Assembly: GCA_025351645.1 (NCBI GenBank) | Contig: JANXVN010000131.1 | Location: forward strand, 1 to 42,371 | Direction of reading: 5' to 3' | DNA: 42,371 nt | Source: Ferruginibacter sp. | Lineage (GTDB): Bacteria; Bacteroidota; Bacteroidia; Chitinophagales; Chitinophagaceae | Shown here: piece by piece, positions 34,044-42,306 of the stretch | How positions within the stretch are numbered: position 1 is the stretch's first letter | How the letters are laid out: every line of letters begins with the position of its first letter | Position numbers and translations under genes: made by a program | Notes under the pieces: model-generated | What the model was told of the DNA's origin: nothing | Seen by the model: only the letters and a program-made list of their open reading frames with translations | Database searches by the model: none

Positions 34044-34937
34044 CTATATTGTAGCTTTTATTAGCTCCATCACCTGTTCAAAATCTGGTGCACACCAGCT
34101 AACTTCTTCATCTTTTTTAAACCAGGTAAGCTGCCTTTTAGCGTATTGGCGGGTATTTATTTTTATAGCTTCTACGGCATCAATTAATGTAAGGTCGCCA
34201 ATTAAATGACCGAATAATTCCCTGTAGCCTACCGTTTGCAAAGCATTTAAATTTTTATAAGGCACTAACGATTTTACCTCTTCCAGCAAGCCGTTATGCA
34301 TCATTGCATCTACCCTGCTATTTATTTTTTTGTGTAAGTCTTCTTTAGGTATTTCCAGCCCAATCCTTATAATATTAAAATCTCGGTTTCGCTTTTGCTG
34401 GGTTTGAAATTCGATGATAGACTTGCCCGTAGATAGCTTTACTTCCAAAGCACGCATTAAACGCTGGGGGTTTTTTGTTTCGCCTTTTTCAAAATATAAT
34501 GGGTCTTTTGTTGCCACTTCTTTTTGCAGCCATTCTAGTCCTTCCCATTCAAAATCGGCTATAATTTGTTCCCTTATTGATGGGTTTATTACTGGTACTT
34601 CATCAATGCCATCTGCAAATGTTTTTATGTACAAGCCTGTGCCACCAACCATTACAGCAATATCGTGCTGCTTAAATATTTCTTTTGCCTTGCCCAATGC
34701 ATACAGTTCAAAAATGGCGGCATTCAACGTATCTTTTATGGAATGTGAGTTGATAAAAAAATGCTTTACCAATTGCAGTTCTTCGGTAGATGGCTTTGCT
34801 ACGCCGAGGTTTAATTCTTTAAAACACTGGCGGCTATCAGCAGAAATAATCTCTGTAGAAAATTGTTGCGCCACTTGTATGGCCAATGCGGTTTTACCAA
34901 TTGCTGTTGGGCCAACTATTATAATGCAAGTCTTCAT
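34044..34937 (-). CDS. miaA: tRNA dimethylallyltransferase
   Basis: A 297-residue enzyme that adds a dimethylallyl group to A37 of tRNAs reading UNN codons. The P-loop GPTAIGKT is at residues 9-16. Next come SADSRQCFKELNLGVAKPS (tRNA- and substrate-binding), VGGTGLYIKTF and NPQRLMRALEV. The C-terminal family blocks LQTVGYRELFGHL and INTRQYAKRQLTWFKKD complete it. Length is normal. It is the last gene of a minus-strand tRNA maturation group. The 297-bp gap upstream contains MITE copy B, which may have separated it from the genes above. Confidence 0.95.
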   Translation of the reverse strand: MKTCIIIVGPTAIGKTALAIQVAQQFSTEIISADSRQCFKELNLGVAKPSTEELQLVKHFFINSHSIKDTLNAAIFELYALGKAKEIFKQHDIAVMVGGTGLYIKTFADGIDEVPVINPSIREQIIADFEWEGLEWLQKEVATKDPLYFEKGETKNPQRLMRALEVKLSTGKSIIEFQTQQKRNRDFNIIRIGLEIPKEDLHKKINSRVDAMMHNGLLEEVKSLVPYKNLNALQTVGYRELFGHLIGDLTLIDAVEAIKINTRQYAKRQLTWFKKDEEVSWCAPDFEQVMELIKATI

Positions 34938-35024
34938 TAATGGATATTTTCTTAAATGATAATTAGCTAATGGATAATTGATAATGTTTCGATAACGATG
35001 TTAGTCGATTAAATAATTAACATC

Positions 35025-35115
35025 CAATGCCGTTAAGTTAAGACCTTTCCTCTCCTTTGGAGAGGGTTAGGGTAAGGTAAAGACAAACAAATAGTTCCAT
35101 AACTTAACGGCATTG
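35025..35115 (-). mobile_element. MITE-like element, copy B, best preserved (family 1)
   Basis: A 91-bp element with perfect 16-bp terminal inverted repeats: CAATGCCGTTAAGTTA at 35025-35040 and its exact complement at 35100-35115. It is directly flanked by a perfect 10-bp direct repeat AATTAACATC (35015-35024 and 35116-35125). Inside, CCTCTCC-ttt-GGAGAGG forms a hairpin next to the GTTAGGGTAAGGTAAAGA core. It has no coding capacity. The core reads on the minus strand relative to copies A, C and D. Perfect ends and perfect duplication indicate recent insertion. Confidence 0.85.
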
Positions 35116-35234
35116 AATTAACATCTATAATAAAATTGTAAGTAAAAATCAGGCAATAAGAATACGCTTTATGAATTGAAAGAAGTAGCAAGGATAAAAA
35201 TTATCCATTATCAATTTAAAAATTATCAATTAAA

Positions 35235-35816
35235 CTAAAAGTCTTCCTGGGCTTCATCGCCCACGCCTTCTTCTTCTTCAGGGCTTTGGGTTATATTGCC
35301 TTCCTCGTCTTCTTCGCTATAGCCTTCCAGCATTGCAGCGGCGTTTAAATCATATTTTTCTTCTACTTCTGCAAGGCGTTTATCTATCAGCCCTTTAGTA
35401 CCATATTGTGATGGAGAAATACCTTCTGTGCGCAGGCAGGTGGGGTACACTAATTTTTTATTTTCTTCTTTATCTACATTAATAAGCTCTACCATAAATG
35501 TCCACAGCTTATTAAAATCGTATACATAAATAAATTTTTGGTTGGGGTCTTTTATTTCAGAGCCCAATGTTACATCTGTCATTATAAGCGGGCTAACCTT
35601 GTAGGTTTTATCATCGTATTTCTCTAAAGAAATTTCCCTGCCTCTTAGCCAACTATCGTTGCTGCGGTAAAAAGTGGCTTTGTGTTTGTTATCAAAATCA
35701 AAGCTTTTTAATATAGAATTGTGCAGGTCTGCAAAATTTTGGTTGTGCTTAATCACCACATCCCTGTAAATGCTATCGTCATCTTCCCAATAAATCCTAA
35801 AACGTAATATTGCCAT
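35235..35816 (-). CDS. Plasmid pRiA4b ORF-3-like family protein
   Basis: A 193-residue cytoplasmic protein. It opens with the family pattern LRFRIYWEDDDSIYRDVVIKHNQNFADLHNSILKSFDFDNKHKATFY, continues with W.RG.E.....D, has the late D-F-x-x-L-W-T-F-M-V-E-L block, and ends in a strongly acidic tail (EEDEEGN...EEEEGVGDEAQEDF). The family's biochemical role is unknown. It lies 45 bp downstream of the CCA gene and upstream of miaA, so it may share their transcript. Chromosomal copies like this one are common in Bacteroidota. Confidence 0.8.
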   Translation of the reverse strand: MAILRFRIYWEDDDSIYRDVVIKHNQNFADLHNSILKSFDFDNKHKATFYRSNDSWLRGREISLEKYDDKTYKVSPLIMTDVTLGSEIKDPNQKFIYVYDFNKLWTFMVELINVDKEENKKLVYPTCLRTEGISPSQYGTKGLIDKRLAEVEEKYDLNAAAMLEGYSEEDEEGNITQSPEEEEGVGDEAQEDF

Positions 35817-35861
35817 AGTGTAAAATTATGAATTGATAATGGAATTATTAATAATTTATCT

Positions 35862-37277
35862 TTATTGCTGAAAAATACCCAATGCTTTAGCTTTTTCTAC
35901 CATAAAATTAAAAGCAGCATCGTGATCATTTGGTATTTCCCCTTCCAATATCGCTTCGCGGATGGCACTCTTTAAATCTCCAACTACCCTTCCTGGTGGC
36001 AGGTTAAATGTTTCCATTATCAACTCGCCGGTTATGGGTGGCTGCCAGTTACGCAACTGGTCGCTGGCTTCCACTTCTGCACAGCGCTTGCGTACTATTT
36101 CAAAGTTTTCTAAAAACCGCTTTACTTTTTGTTTGTTTTTGCTGGTAATGTCTGCGTTACATAAAGCCATCAATGCATCAAAATCTTCGCCAGCATCAAA
36201 TAACAGCCTTCTTATGGCGGAGTCTGTAATATTTTCTTTTGTAAGGCTGATGGGGCGCAAGTGTAATTCCACTAATTTCCTAACAAAGCGCATCTTATCG
36301 TTTTGAGGTAATTTTAGTTTGGCAAAAATTTTCGGCACCATCCTTCCGCCCAATGCTTCGTGCCCATGAAATGTCCAGCCATGGCCTTCTTCAAACTTCT
36401 TTGTTGCTGGCTTTGCAATATCATGCAATACGGCAGCCCAGCGCAGCCATAGGTCGTTGGTATGCTGCGCTATATTATCTACAACTTGCAGCGTATGGTA
36501 AAAATTATCTTTATGCCCCATGCCATCAATATATTCTGCGCCGGCAAGATCTACCATTTGTGGAAAGATGATTTTTAGCAAGCCAGTCTTAAATAGCAAT
36601 TCAAAACCGATGGATGGTTTTTGGCACATCAATATTTTGTTCAGTTCGTCTGCAATTCGCTCGCCGCTAACAATTTTTATGCGTTCTTTATTTTCGCCAA
36701 TGGCGATAAAAGTTTTTTCTTCTATCGTAAAGTTTAATTGTGCCGCAAAGCGGATGGCACGCATCATGCGCAAAGGGTCGTCGCTAAAAGTTTGGGCTGG
36801 TAGCAGCGGCGTTTTTATTATTTTATTTTCAATGTCGCTAATGCCGTTAAAGGGATCTACCAATTCACCAAAATTGTCTTTATTAAGGCTAATGGCAAGT
36901 GCGTTGATGGTGAAGTCGCGCCTGTCCTGGTCATCTTTTAAATTGCCTGCGGCTACCTGTGGCTTGCGGCTATCGTAGGTGTAGCTTTCTTTACGTGCCC
37001 CTACAAATTCCAGGTCAACATCGTCAATATTAAATTGGGCTGTGCCGAAGTTTTTAAAATAGTTTACGGCAGGCTTATGCGAAAATAGCTGTGCTACTGC
37101 GTGTGCTAATTCTATCCCATCGCCAATGCAGACTACATCGATATCTTTTGTATTACGCCCAATAATTTTATCCCTTACAAAACCACCGATAACATAACAA
37201 GGCAGTTGCAGCTTTTGGGCGGCTGCGGCAATTTTATTAAAAATAGCCAATTCTTTATCGGTGCAATGGATGTACAT
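35862..37277 (-). CDS. cca: CCA tRNA nucleotidyltransferase / poly(A) polymerase family with HD domain
   Basis: A 471-residue class II nucleotidyltransferase. The N-terminal catalytic motif is IGGFVRDKIIGRNTKDIDVV with Gly31-Gly32 and the metal-binding D45-x-D47. RRDFTINALA (neck) and DPLRMMRAIRFAAQL (base-recognition helix) follow. An HD phosphohydrolase-type segment (VLHDIAKPATKKFEEGHGWTFHGHEALG) begins near residue 283 and is the bacterial CCA-adding layout with 2',3'-phosphatase activity. It would add or repair the 3' CCA end of tRNAs. It is first in a minus-strand group with the pRiA4b-like gene and miaA. Confidence 0.9.
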   Translation of the reverse strand: MYIHCTDKELAIFNKIAAAAQKLQLPCYVIGGFVRDKIIGRNTKDIDVVCIGDGIELAHAVAQLFSHKPAVNYFKNFGTAQFNIDDVDLEFVGARKESYTYDSRKPQVAAGNLKDDQDRRDFTINALAISLNKDNFGELVDPFNGISDIENKIIKTPLLPAQTFSDDPLRMMRAIRFAAQLNFTIEEKTFIAIGENKERIKIVSGERIADELNKILMCQKPSIGFELLFKTGLLKIIFPQMVDLAGAEYIDGMGHKDNFYHTLQVVDNIAQHTNDLWLRWAAVLHDIAKPATKKFEEGHGWTFHGHEALGGRMVPKIFAKLKLPQNDKMRFVRKLVELHLRPISLTKENITDSAIRRLLFDAGEDFDALMALCNADITSKNKQKVKRFLENFEIVRKRCAEVEASDQLRNWQPPITGELIMETFNLPPGRVVGDLKSAIREAILEGEIPNDHDAAFNFMVEKAKALGIFQQ

Positions 37278-37438
37278 AATTTTGCGAAGATACCTCTGTA
37301 TATAGTATTGATTAAACGAAACAACAATTTTTTATTAAGATGGATACCAATTGTGCTTTTTATTAAGTAGTTGTGGGATAAAAATTAAGTTTCCCGATTG
37401 GTTGCTTACATTACAGCCCTAAAATAAAATTATTTCAT

Positions 37439-37550
37439 AGATGCTGTTAAGGTAAGGTTTGTTCCGTTTTTTACTTCACCCCTAACCCTTTTCCAAAAGA
37501 GATGGGCGCTTGGCACTACTGGACGAAAACCGCTTACCATAACGGCGTTG
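37439..37550 (+). repeat. MITE-like element, copy C (family 1)
   Basis: A 112-bp, more degraded copy. The left end reads ATGCTGTTAAGGTA, the right end TACCATAACGGCGTTG, and the core TTTTACTTCACCCCTAACCC lies between them. Flanks 37429-37438 (ATTATTTCAT) and 37551-37560 (GTTCTTTTAT) match at 7 of 10 positions. Confidence 0.6.
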
Positions 37551-37630
37551 GTTCTTTTATACTAATATGCGTTGTTATATAAGCAGCATACACCTGCTTT
37601 TTGAACAAGCCCCGGAGAAGTGGATAAAAA

Positions 37631-37658
37631 CCCCTTGTAGCTATCTTTATACAAGGGG
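37631..37658 (-). terminator. Perfect hairpin CCCCTTGTA/TACAAGGGG
   Basis: The 9-bp arms are perfectly complementary around a 10-base loop. On the minus strand the stem is followed by GTTTTTATCC-like sequence, so it could terminate leftward transcripts before cca, or act as an attenuator in a cca leader. On the plus strand it has no T-run. Confidence 0.4.
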
Positions 37659-37705
37659 AGAGACACAAGAATGACGCCCAAAGCTTACTGGTTTGGATAA
37701 AAATT

Positions 37706-37713
37706 TATTTTTG
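37706..37713 (+). promoter_or_regulatory. Putative -7 element for lon (TATTTTTG)
   Basis: An exact match to TAnnTTTG, 113 bases before the first possible lon start. No TTG at the right distance, so only the -7 element supports it. Confidence 0.3.
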
Positions 37714-37818
37714 TATTTGCCTAAGCGGTGAACATTTTTGCTTTTGTGATGCACAAATATTCACTCACGAGGGGTTAAAAACCCTTTCGGCATTAATGTT
37801 GACTATATACACCGCCGA

Positions 37819-40272
37819 ATGAAAACTGCAGAATTTACTGCGTGTTTTGACATTTTGACTATATTAAGAATTATGGATAATAAGTTTTTTATACCCGGGA
37901 TGGAAGAAGAAATGGAGTTTATGCCTATTATTCCATTAAATGAAGATGACAGCGAAGACAACGATGCACAGCCAATTCCAGACGAATTACCCTTGTTGCC
38001 GTTACGCAATACCGTACTTTTTCCGGGTGTTGTTTTACCTATTACTGTTGGTAGGGATAAAAGTATTAAGGCCGTGAGCGATGCTTATAAGGCTGACAAA
38101 TTGATAGGTGTAATAGCGCAAAAAGACAGTAGTGTTGAAGAACCCCTGATAAGTGATTTGGAAGAAATTGGTACTGTAGCAAAAATAGCCAAACTAATAA
38201 AAATGCCCGATGGCGGCACCACTATTATAATACAAGGCAAAAAGCGATTTAAGATCAACAAAATTACCAGCGTGGAGCCTTATTTTAAAGCTAAGATAAC
38301 TACGCTTGAACAAGAGGTTTTAAAAGATGACAGTGATTTTGATGCTATGGTAGGTAGTATTAAAGACCTTGCTTCGCAGATAATCAGCATTTCGCCTAAT
38401 TTACCCAGCGAGGCGGCTATTATTTTAAAAAATATTGAGAACCCCTCCTTTTTAATTCATTTTGTTAGCAGCAATTTAAATAGCGATATAAAAGATAAGC
38501 AGCGGTTATTGGTAATTAATGATATTAAGGAACGTGCGGAATTACTGATGAACCTGATGCAGACAGAACTGCAATACACAGAGTTAAAGAATAAGGTTAC
38601 CAATAAAACCCGTGCTGAACTTGATAAGCAGCAAAAAGAATATTTTTTGCATCAGCAAATGAAGGCTATTAAAGAAGAATTAGGCGGCGAAAATGTTGCA
38701 GAGTTAAAAGAGATGCTTAAAAAAGCCGAGACTAAAATTTGGCCGGTAGCTGCAAAGGAAATGTTTATTAAAAATGCGGAAAGATTAGAACGCATGCACC
38801 CCAGCACGCCCGATTACTCGGTAGTGTACAACCACATGGACTTAATGCTGGACCTGCCCTGGGAAGATTATACCGTTGATAGCTACGACCTTAAAAAGGC
38901 AAAAAAGATACTTGACAATGACCATTACGGCATGCACAAAATAAAAGAGCGCATACTGGAATACCTTGCTGTATTGAAATTAAAGGGCGATATGAAAAGC
39001 CCTATATTATGTTTTGTTGGCCCTCCGGGAATTGGCAAAACAAGTTTGGGTAAAAGTATTGCGCATGCCATTGCACGCAAATATGTACGTGTAAGCTTAG
39101 GCGGGCTGCGTGATGAAAGCGAAATTCGTGGGCACCGTAAAACTTATATTGGTGCTATGCCTGGCCGTATTATTCAAAGTATCCGCAAAATTAAGAGCAG
39201 CAACCCGGTCATGATTTTGGATGAAATAGACAAAGTTGGCAACGACCAGCGTGGCGACCCGTCCAGTGCTTTGTTAGAAGTTTTAGACCCTGAACAGAAC
39301 AATACTTTTTACGATAATTATTTAGAGCTGGAATATGACTTAAGCAAGGTATTATTTATCGCCACTGCAAATAACATCAACAATATACAACCTGCCTTGC
39401 GTGACCGTTTAGAGATAATAGACCTAAGTGGTTATGCAGTAGAAGAAAAAATAGAAATAGCCAAACAGCATTTGCTGCCCAAGCAACAAGAAGCGCATGG
39501 CTTAAAAAATGTAAAATTAAAAGCTGCTGATAAAGTAATTGAAAAGATTATTGAAGATTACACCCGTGAAAGCGGCGTGCGTGAGCTGGATAGGCAGCTG
39601 GCAGCTGTTATGCGTAATTTGGCGATGCAGTTTGCTACTAAAAATAAATTGAAGCCTACGCTTACAACACAAGATGTGGACCGTATTTTAGGCAAGCCCC
39701 GTTATAATAATGAAATGTACAAAACGGCCAACATGGCTGGCGTTGCCGTAGGGCTTGCATGGACATATGTTGGCGGCGATATATTATTTATTGAAATTAG
39801 CTTAAGCGATGGCAAAGGAGAATTAAAGATGACGGGCAATCTTGGTAATGTGATGAAAGAAAGTGCTACCACAGCATTTACCTGGCTACAGGTTAATGCT
39901 AAAAAGCTAAATATCGATGGTGAGATGTTTAATAAAAAGAACGTGCACATTCATGTACCGGAAGGCGCCGTACCAAAAGATGGGCCAAGCGCAGGCATAA
40001 CTATGATGACGGCTTTGGCCAGTGCTTTTACCGGACGTAAAATAAAATCGTACCTGGCAATGACGGGGGAAATTACTTTGCGTGGAATGGTTTTGCCCGT
40101 AGGTGGTATTAAGGAAAAAGTTTTAGCAGCCAGGCGCAGCGGTATTAAAGAAATTATTATGTGCTGGCAAAATGAAAAAGATGTGCTGGAAATAAACCCG
40201 CTGTTTATTAAAGGCATGAAATTTTATTATGTAAAAACAATGAACCAGGTATTAGAACTGGCACTTGCGTAG
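37819..40272 (+). CDS. lon: ATP-dependent Lon protease
   Basis: An 817-residue cytoplasmic AAA+ protease that degrades damaged and regulatory proteins. The N-terminal substrate domain begins LPLLPLRNTVLFPGVVLPI. The Walker A motif GPPGIGKTS is near residue 401 and Walker B is ILDEIDK. The proteolytic domain contains DGPSAG with catalytic Ser724 and KEKVLAA with Lys767 (numbers from 37819), spaced 43 residues as in E. coli Lon. The ATG at 37873 (MDNKFFIPGMEEEMEFMPI) is the more natural start; the first 18 residues are untypical. A terminator follows 127 bp after the stop. Confidence 0.95.
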   Translation: MKTAEFTACFDILTILRIMDNKFFIPGMEEEMEFMPIIPLNEDDSEDNDAQPIPDELPLLPLRNTVLFPGVVLPITVGRDKSIKAVSDAYKADKLIGVIAQKDSSVEEPLISDLEEIGTVAKIAKLIKMPDGGTTIIIQGKKRFKINKITSVEPYFKAKITTLEQEVLKDDSDFDAMVGSIKDLASQIISISPNLPSEAAIILKNIENPSFLIHFVSSNLNSDIKDKQRLLVINDIKERAELLMNLMQTELQYTELKNKVTNKTRAELDKQQKEYFLHQQMKAIKEELGGENVAELKEMLKKAETKIWPVAAKEMFIKNAERLERMHPSTPDYSVVYNHMDLMLDLPWEDYTVDSYDLKKAKKILDNDHYGMHKIKERILEYLAVLKLKGDMKSPILCFVGPPGIGKTSLGKSIAHAIARKYVRVSLGGLRDESEIRGHRKTYIGAMPGRIIQSIRKIKSSNPVMILDEIDKVGNDQRGDPSSALLEVLDPEQNNTFYDNYLELEYDLSKVLFIATANNINNIQPALRDRLEIIDLSGYAVEEKIEIAKQHLLPKQQEAHGLKNVKLKAADKVIEKIIEDYTRESGVRELDRQLAAVMRNLAMQFATKNKLKPTLTTQDVDRILGKPRYNNEMYKTANMAGVAVGLAWTYVGGDILFIEISLSDGKGELKMTGNLGNVMKESATTAFTWLQVNAKKLNIDGEMFNKKNVHIHVPEGAVPKDGPSAGITMMTALASAFTGRKIKSYLAMTGEITLRGMVLPVGGIKEKVLAARRSGIKEIIMCWQNEKDVLEINPLFIKGMKFYYVKTMNQVLELALA

Positions 40273-40399
40273 CAACTTGCGATTAAAAATGGTTTAACAC
40301 AATTTTTTATAAAACTAAGTAAACCCTTTTTAACTATTGCACGTATATAATGTTATATAGGCATCAACACATCATGTTGGTTGTTTTAAGGGTTAAAAT

Positions 40400-40434
40400 A
40401 TTCCTGCCGGTTCCCCGGCGGGAATTTTTGTTTT
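40400..40434 (+). terminator. Rho-independent terminator of lon
   Basis: ATTCCTGCCGG pairs with CCGGCGGGAAT (one G-T wobble) around a TTCC loop, and the stem is followed by TTTTTGTTTT. It is 127 bases downstream of the lon stop. Confidence 0.85.
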
Positions 40435-40521
40435 GAGTAGCAAGATGGTTGCAGAGCGTTGCTTACTGTAAAAAAATTTTGGGATGCTTATCTGGTGCTC
40501 TCATGTTTTGTATTTAAAATA

Positions 40522-40609
40522 TACTGCCGTTAATTTAAGGGTTTTTTTGTCTTTACCTCATCCAACCCTCTTTAAGAAGAATAGGAAAGATGTTAACTTA
40601 ATGGCATTT
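40522..40609 (+). repeat. MITE-like element, copy D (family 1)
   Basis: An 88-bp copy with ends TACTGCCGTTAA and TTAACTTAATGGCATT and core TCTTTACCTCATCCAACCC. Flanks 40512-40521 (ATTTAAAATA) and 40610-40619 (ATTTGAAATT) match at 8 of 10, or 9 of 10 if the edge is moved by one base. Confidence 0.65.
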
Positions 40610-40725
40610 ATTTGAAATTAGTTGATTGATGACTGCAGTTTGAGGATTACTATTTGGTATAAGAAAAACAAATTTTTGCTTAAAAGAAATTATAAAAAAA
40701 TAAGAATAAACTGCCATTTTTATCC

Positions 40726-42009
40726 TTAAAACACTTCCCCCAAATTTAAAAACAGCCCTTTAGAGCCTTCTTGCCCAAAGCCATAATCAATAGCTAAGTT
40801 GGTGTTGGAATGTTTGTTAAGCTTAATCCTAAGCCCTGCACCAAAGCCTGGTGCTACTGCAATAAATTGCTGGGTGGTAAACTTACGGCTATAAGATTGT
40901 GTGTTGGCAAATACTACACCGCCGAGCAAACCGTTGTCGGTTATACCAAACCTATATTCTGCTTCGGTATAAATTAAATTTTTTGCGCGGAACCTGCTTT
41001 GTATATAGCCCCGGCCGGTATTGTATTGGTCATCCCAACCCGTGCTTGGCAATAATAAATAGGGAGGCTTCCCTTTAAGCGTAAGCCAGTCAAAGCTCCA
41101 TAAAGCCAGAATACTGCGGGGGTTGCCGTTAATTTTTATATACTTCCTAAAATCTATCTGCAACGAATTCCAATTTACATCGCTGCCTAAAAAAGTATAA
41201 TTGGGGCGAAAAACGATGCTGGCATAAGCACCATTAGTAGGGTTTATCTGGTTTTGGCGGTTATCGTATAACACTTTTAAGGCAATAGCAACCGCAGTAG
41301 CTGTTTTTTGGCTACCATACTTTTGAAACGAAGTTGTTACACCTGCCGGAGGGTCAATTTCACGTATATTCCATAGATGGTCATAATACAAACCTGCACC
41401 AGCATATAAATTGCGGTATACTTTTTTTAGTATAGATTGATGGAGTTTGATGTAATTAAAATTCAATGTGTACGCTTCGCTTTGCACGGTATGTGAACCT
41501 AAACCGTAAGTAATAGAAGGATATTTTAGGTAGCGGTAATCTGCCGAGATGATATAGCGGTTGTCTTTAGTCCAGATTGTAGCGGATAATGGAAAAAGTA
41601 TCTGGTTATATTGCGTATAAGCAACGTTAGTAAGGATGTTAGAAAGTTTTTTTGAGGCTGTATCAACATAAAAAGCAAAACTGCCACTTAACAATACTGC
41701 AAAACCTGTTTGTAAAGTATAACCTGCTGCTGGAAATATAGAAGCATAAAATTTTTTAGGTTTTGTGATAACAGTATCGGGGAAACTGTGCTTGTGGGAT
41801 GTAAACACCTGGTGTAAAAAGTCGCCTGCATCTAAGCCATCGCTCCCAGGAATTAAAGTTGGCTGTACCGGTTTGTTAAGAAGGGTATCCTTTATTTGTT
41901 GAGCCGAAACTGGCTTGGTAAAACCAATACCGCCTACAATACATAATATAGTTATAATATTTCTTATAAGGGCTGGTTGATGGTTCGGTAAGCGAGTTTT
42001 ATTAAACAC
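40726..42009 (-). CDS. BamA/D15-type outer-membrane barrel protein without POTRA domains
   Basis: A 427-residue protein with an N-terminal signal (hydrophobic IITILCIVGGIGF, cleavage near PVSAQ). The mature chain is beta-rich. The C-terminal half contains NQINPTNGAYASIVFRPNY (surface antigen family strand), GRGYIQSRFRAKNLIYTEAEYRF, and GFGAGLRIKLNKHSNTNLAIDYGFG near the C-terminus, as in the BamA C-terminal domain. It ends in F (LNLGEVF), the barrel insertion signal. No POTRA repeats fit before the barrel, so it is not BamA itself. Short D15-like proteins of this kind are common in Bacteroidota and have no assigned role. Confidence 0.8.
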   Translation of the reverse strand: MFNKTRLPNHQPALIRNIITILCIVGGIGFTKPVSAQQIKDTLLNKPVQPTLIPGSDGLDAGDFLHQVFTSHKHSFPDTVITKPKKFYASIFPAAGYTLQTGFAVLLSGSFAFYVDTASKKLSNILTNVAYTQYNQILFPLSATIWTKDNRYIISADYRYLKYPSITYGLGSHTVQSEAYTLNFNYIKLHQSILKKVYRNLYAGAGLYYDHLWNIREIDPPAGVTTSFQKYGSQKTATAVAIALKVLYDNRQNQINPTNGAYASIVFRPNYTFLGSDVNWNSLQIDFRKYIKINGNPRSILALWSFDWLTLKGKPPYLLLPSTGWDDQYNTGRGYIQSRFRAKNLIYTEAEYRFGITDNGLLGGVVFANTQSYSRKFTTQQFIAVAPGFGAGLRIKLNKHSNTNLAIDYGFGQEGSKGLFLNLGEVF

Positions 42010-42306
42010 ATGTACTAATCTTATAATTACAAATTTATACTAACCTTTTTAAAACTAGTTGTTAATAGTGAGGGAGTAAATTATTTTGGTAGGATGCTAT
42101 TTAAGTATGTACTTTTTTAATGTTATAAACTTTAAATAGATTGCGCTTTTTTGTTATAGTTCCATTCAAAAAATTACTTTTTTATCCAGCCGGCTAAGTT
42201 TAAACGCTTTTCGTTAATGGATTACTGCCTAAGCGGTTAAGGATATGTAAGAGGAAAATCCGACCATCTTTACAAACACGGTGATGTAAACCTAATTAAT
42301 AAACAA
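42010..42306. other. Intergenic region upstream of the barrel gene
   Basis: It holds an exact TAAATTTG (minus strand, 42030-42037) about 20 bases before the barrel gene's ATG. No gene is seen. Confidence 0.4.
42030..42037 (-). promoter_or_regulatory. Putative -7 element for the barrel gene (TAAATTTG)
   Basis: An exact match to TAnnTTTG on the minus strand, 20 bases before the start codon at 42009. No TTG at -33 was found. Confidence 0.4.

Larger units (their letters stand above)
37278..37818. other. Divergent intergenic region between cca and lon
   Basis: Contains MITE copy C (37439-37550), a perfect 9-bp-arm hairpin (37631-37658) and a TATTTTTG promoter element for lon (37706-37713). No gene is seen. 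Confidence 0.45.
40273..40725. other. Convergent intergenic region between lon and the barrel gene
   Basis: Contains the lon terminator (40400-40434) and MITE copy D (40522-40609). No gene is seen. Confidence 0.5.

Noticed and set aside
35235-35816. Transposon passenger or plasmid remnant because of the pRiA4b family name
   Set aside because: No transposase or integrase nearby, and composition and neighbours look chromosomal. The nearby MITE is a separate non-coding element.
40726-42009. BamA itself
   Set aside because: Only 427 residues, and no POTRA domains fit before the barrel.
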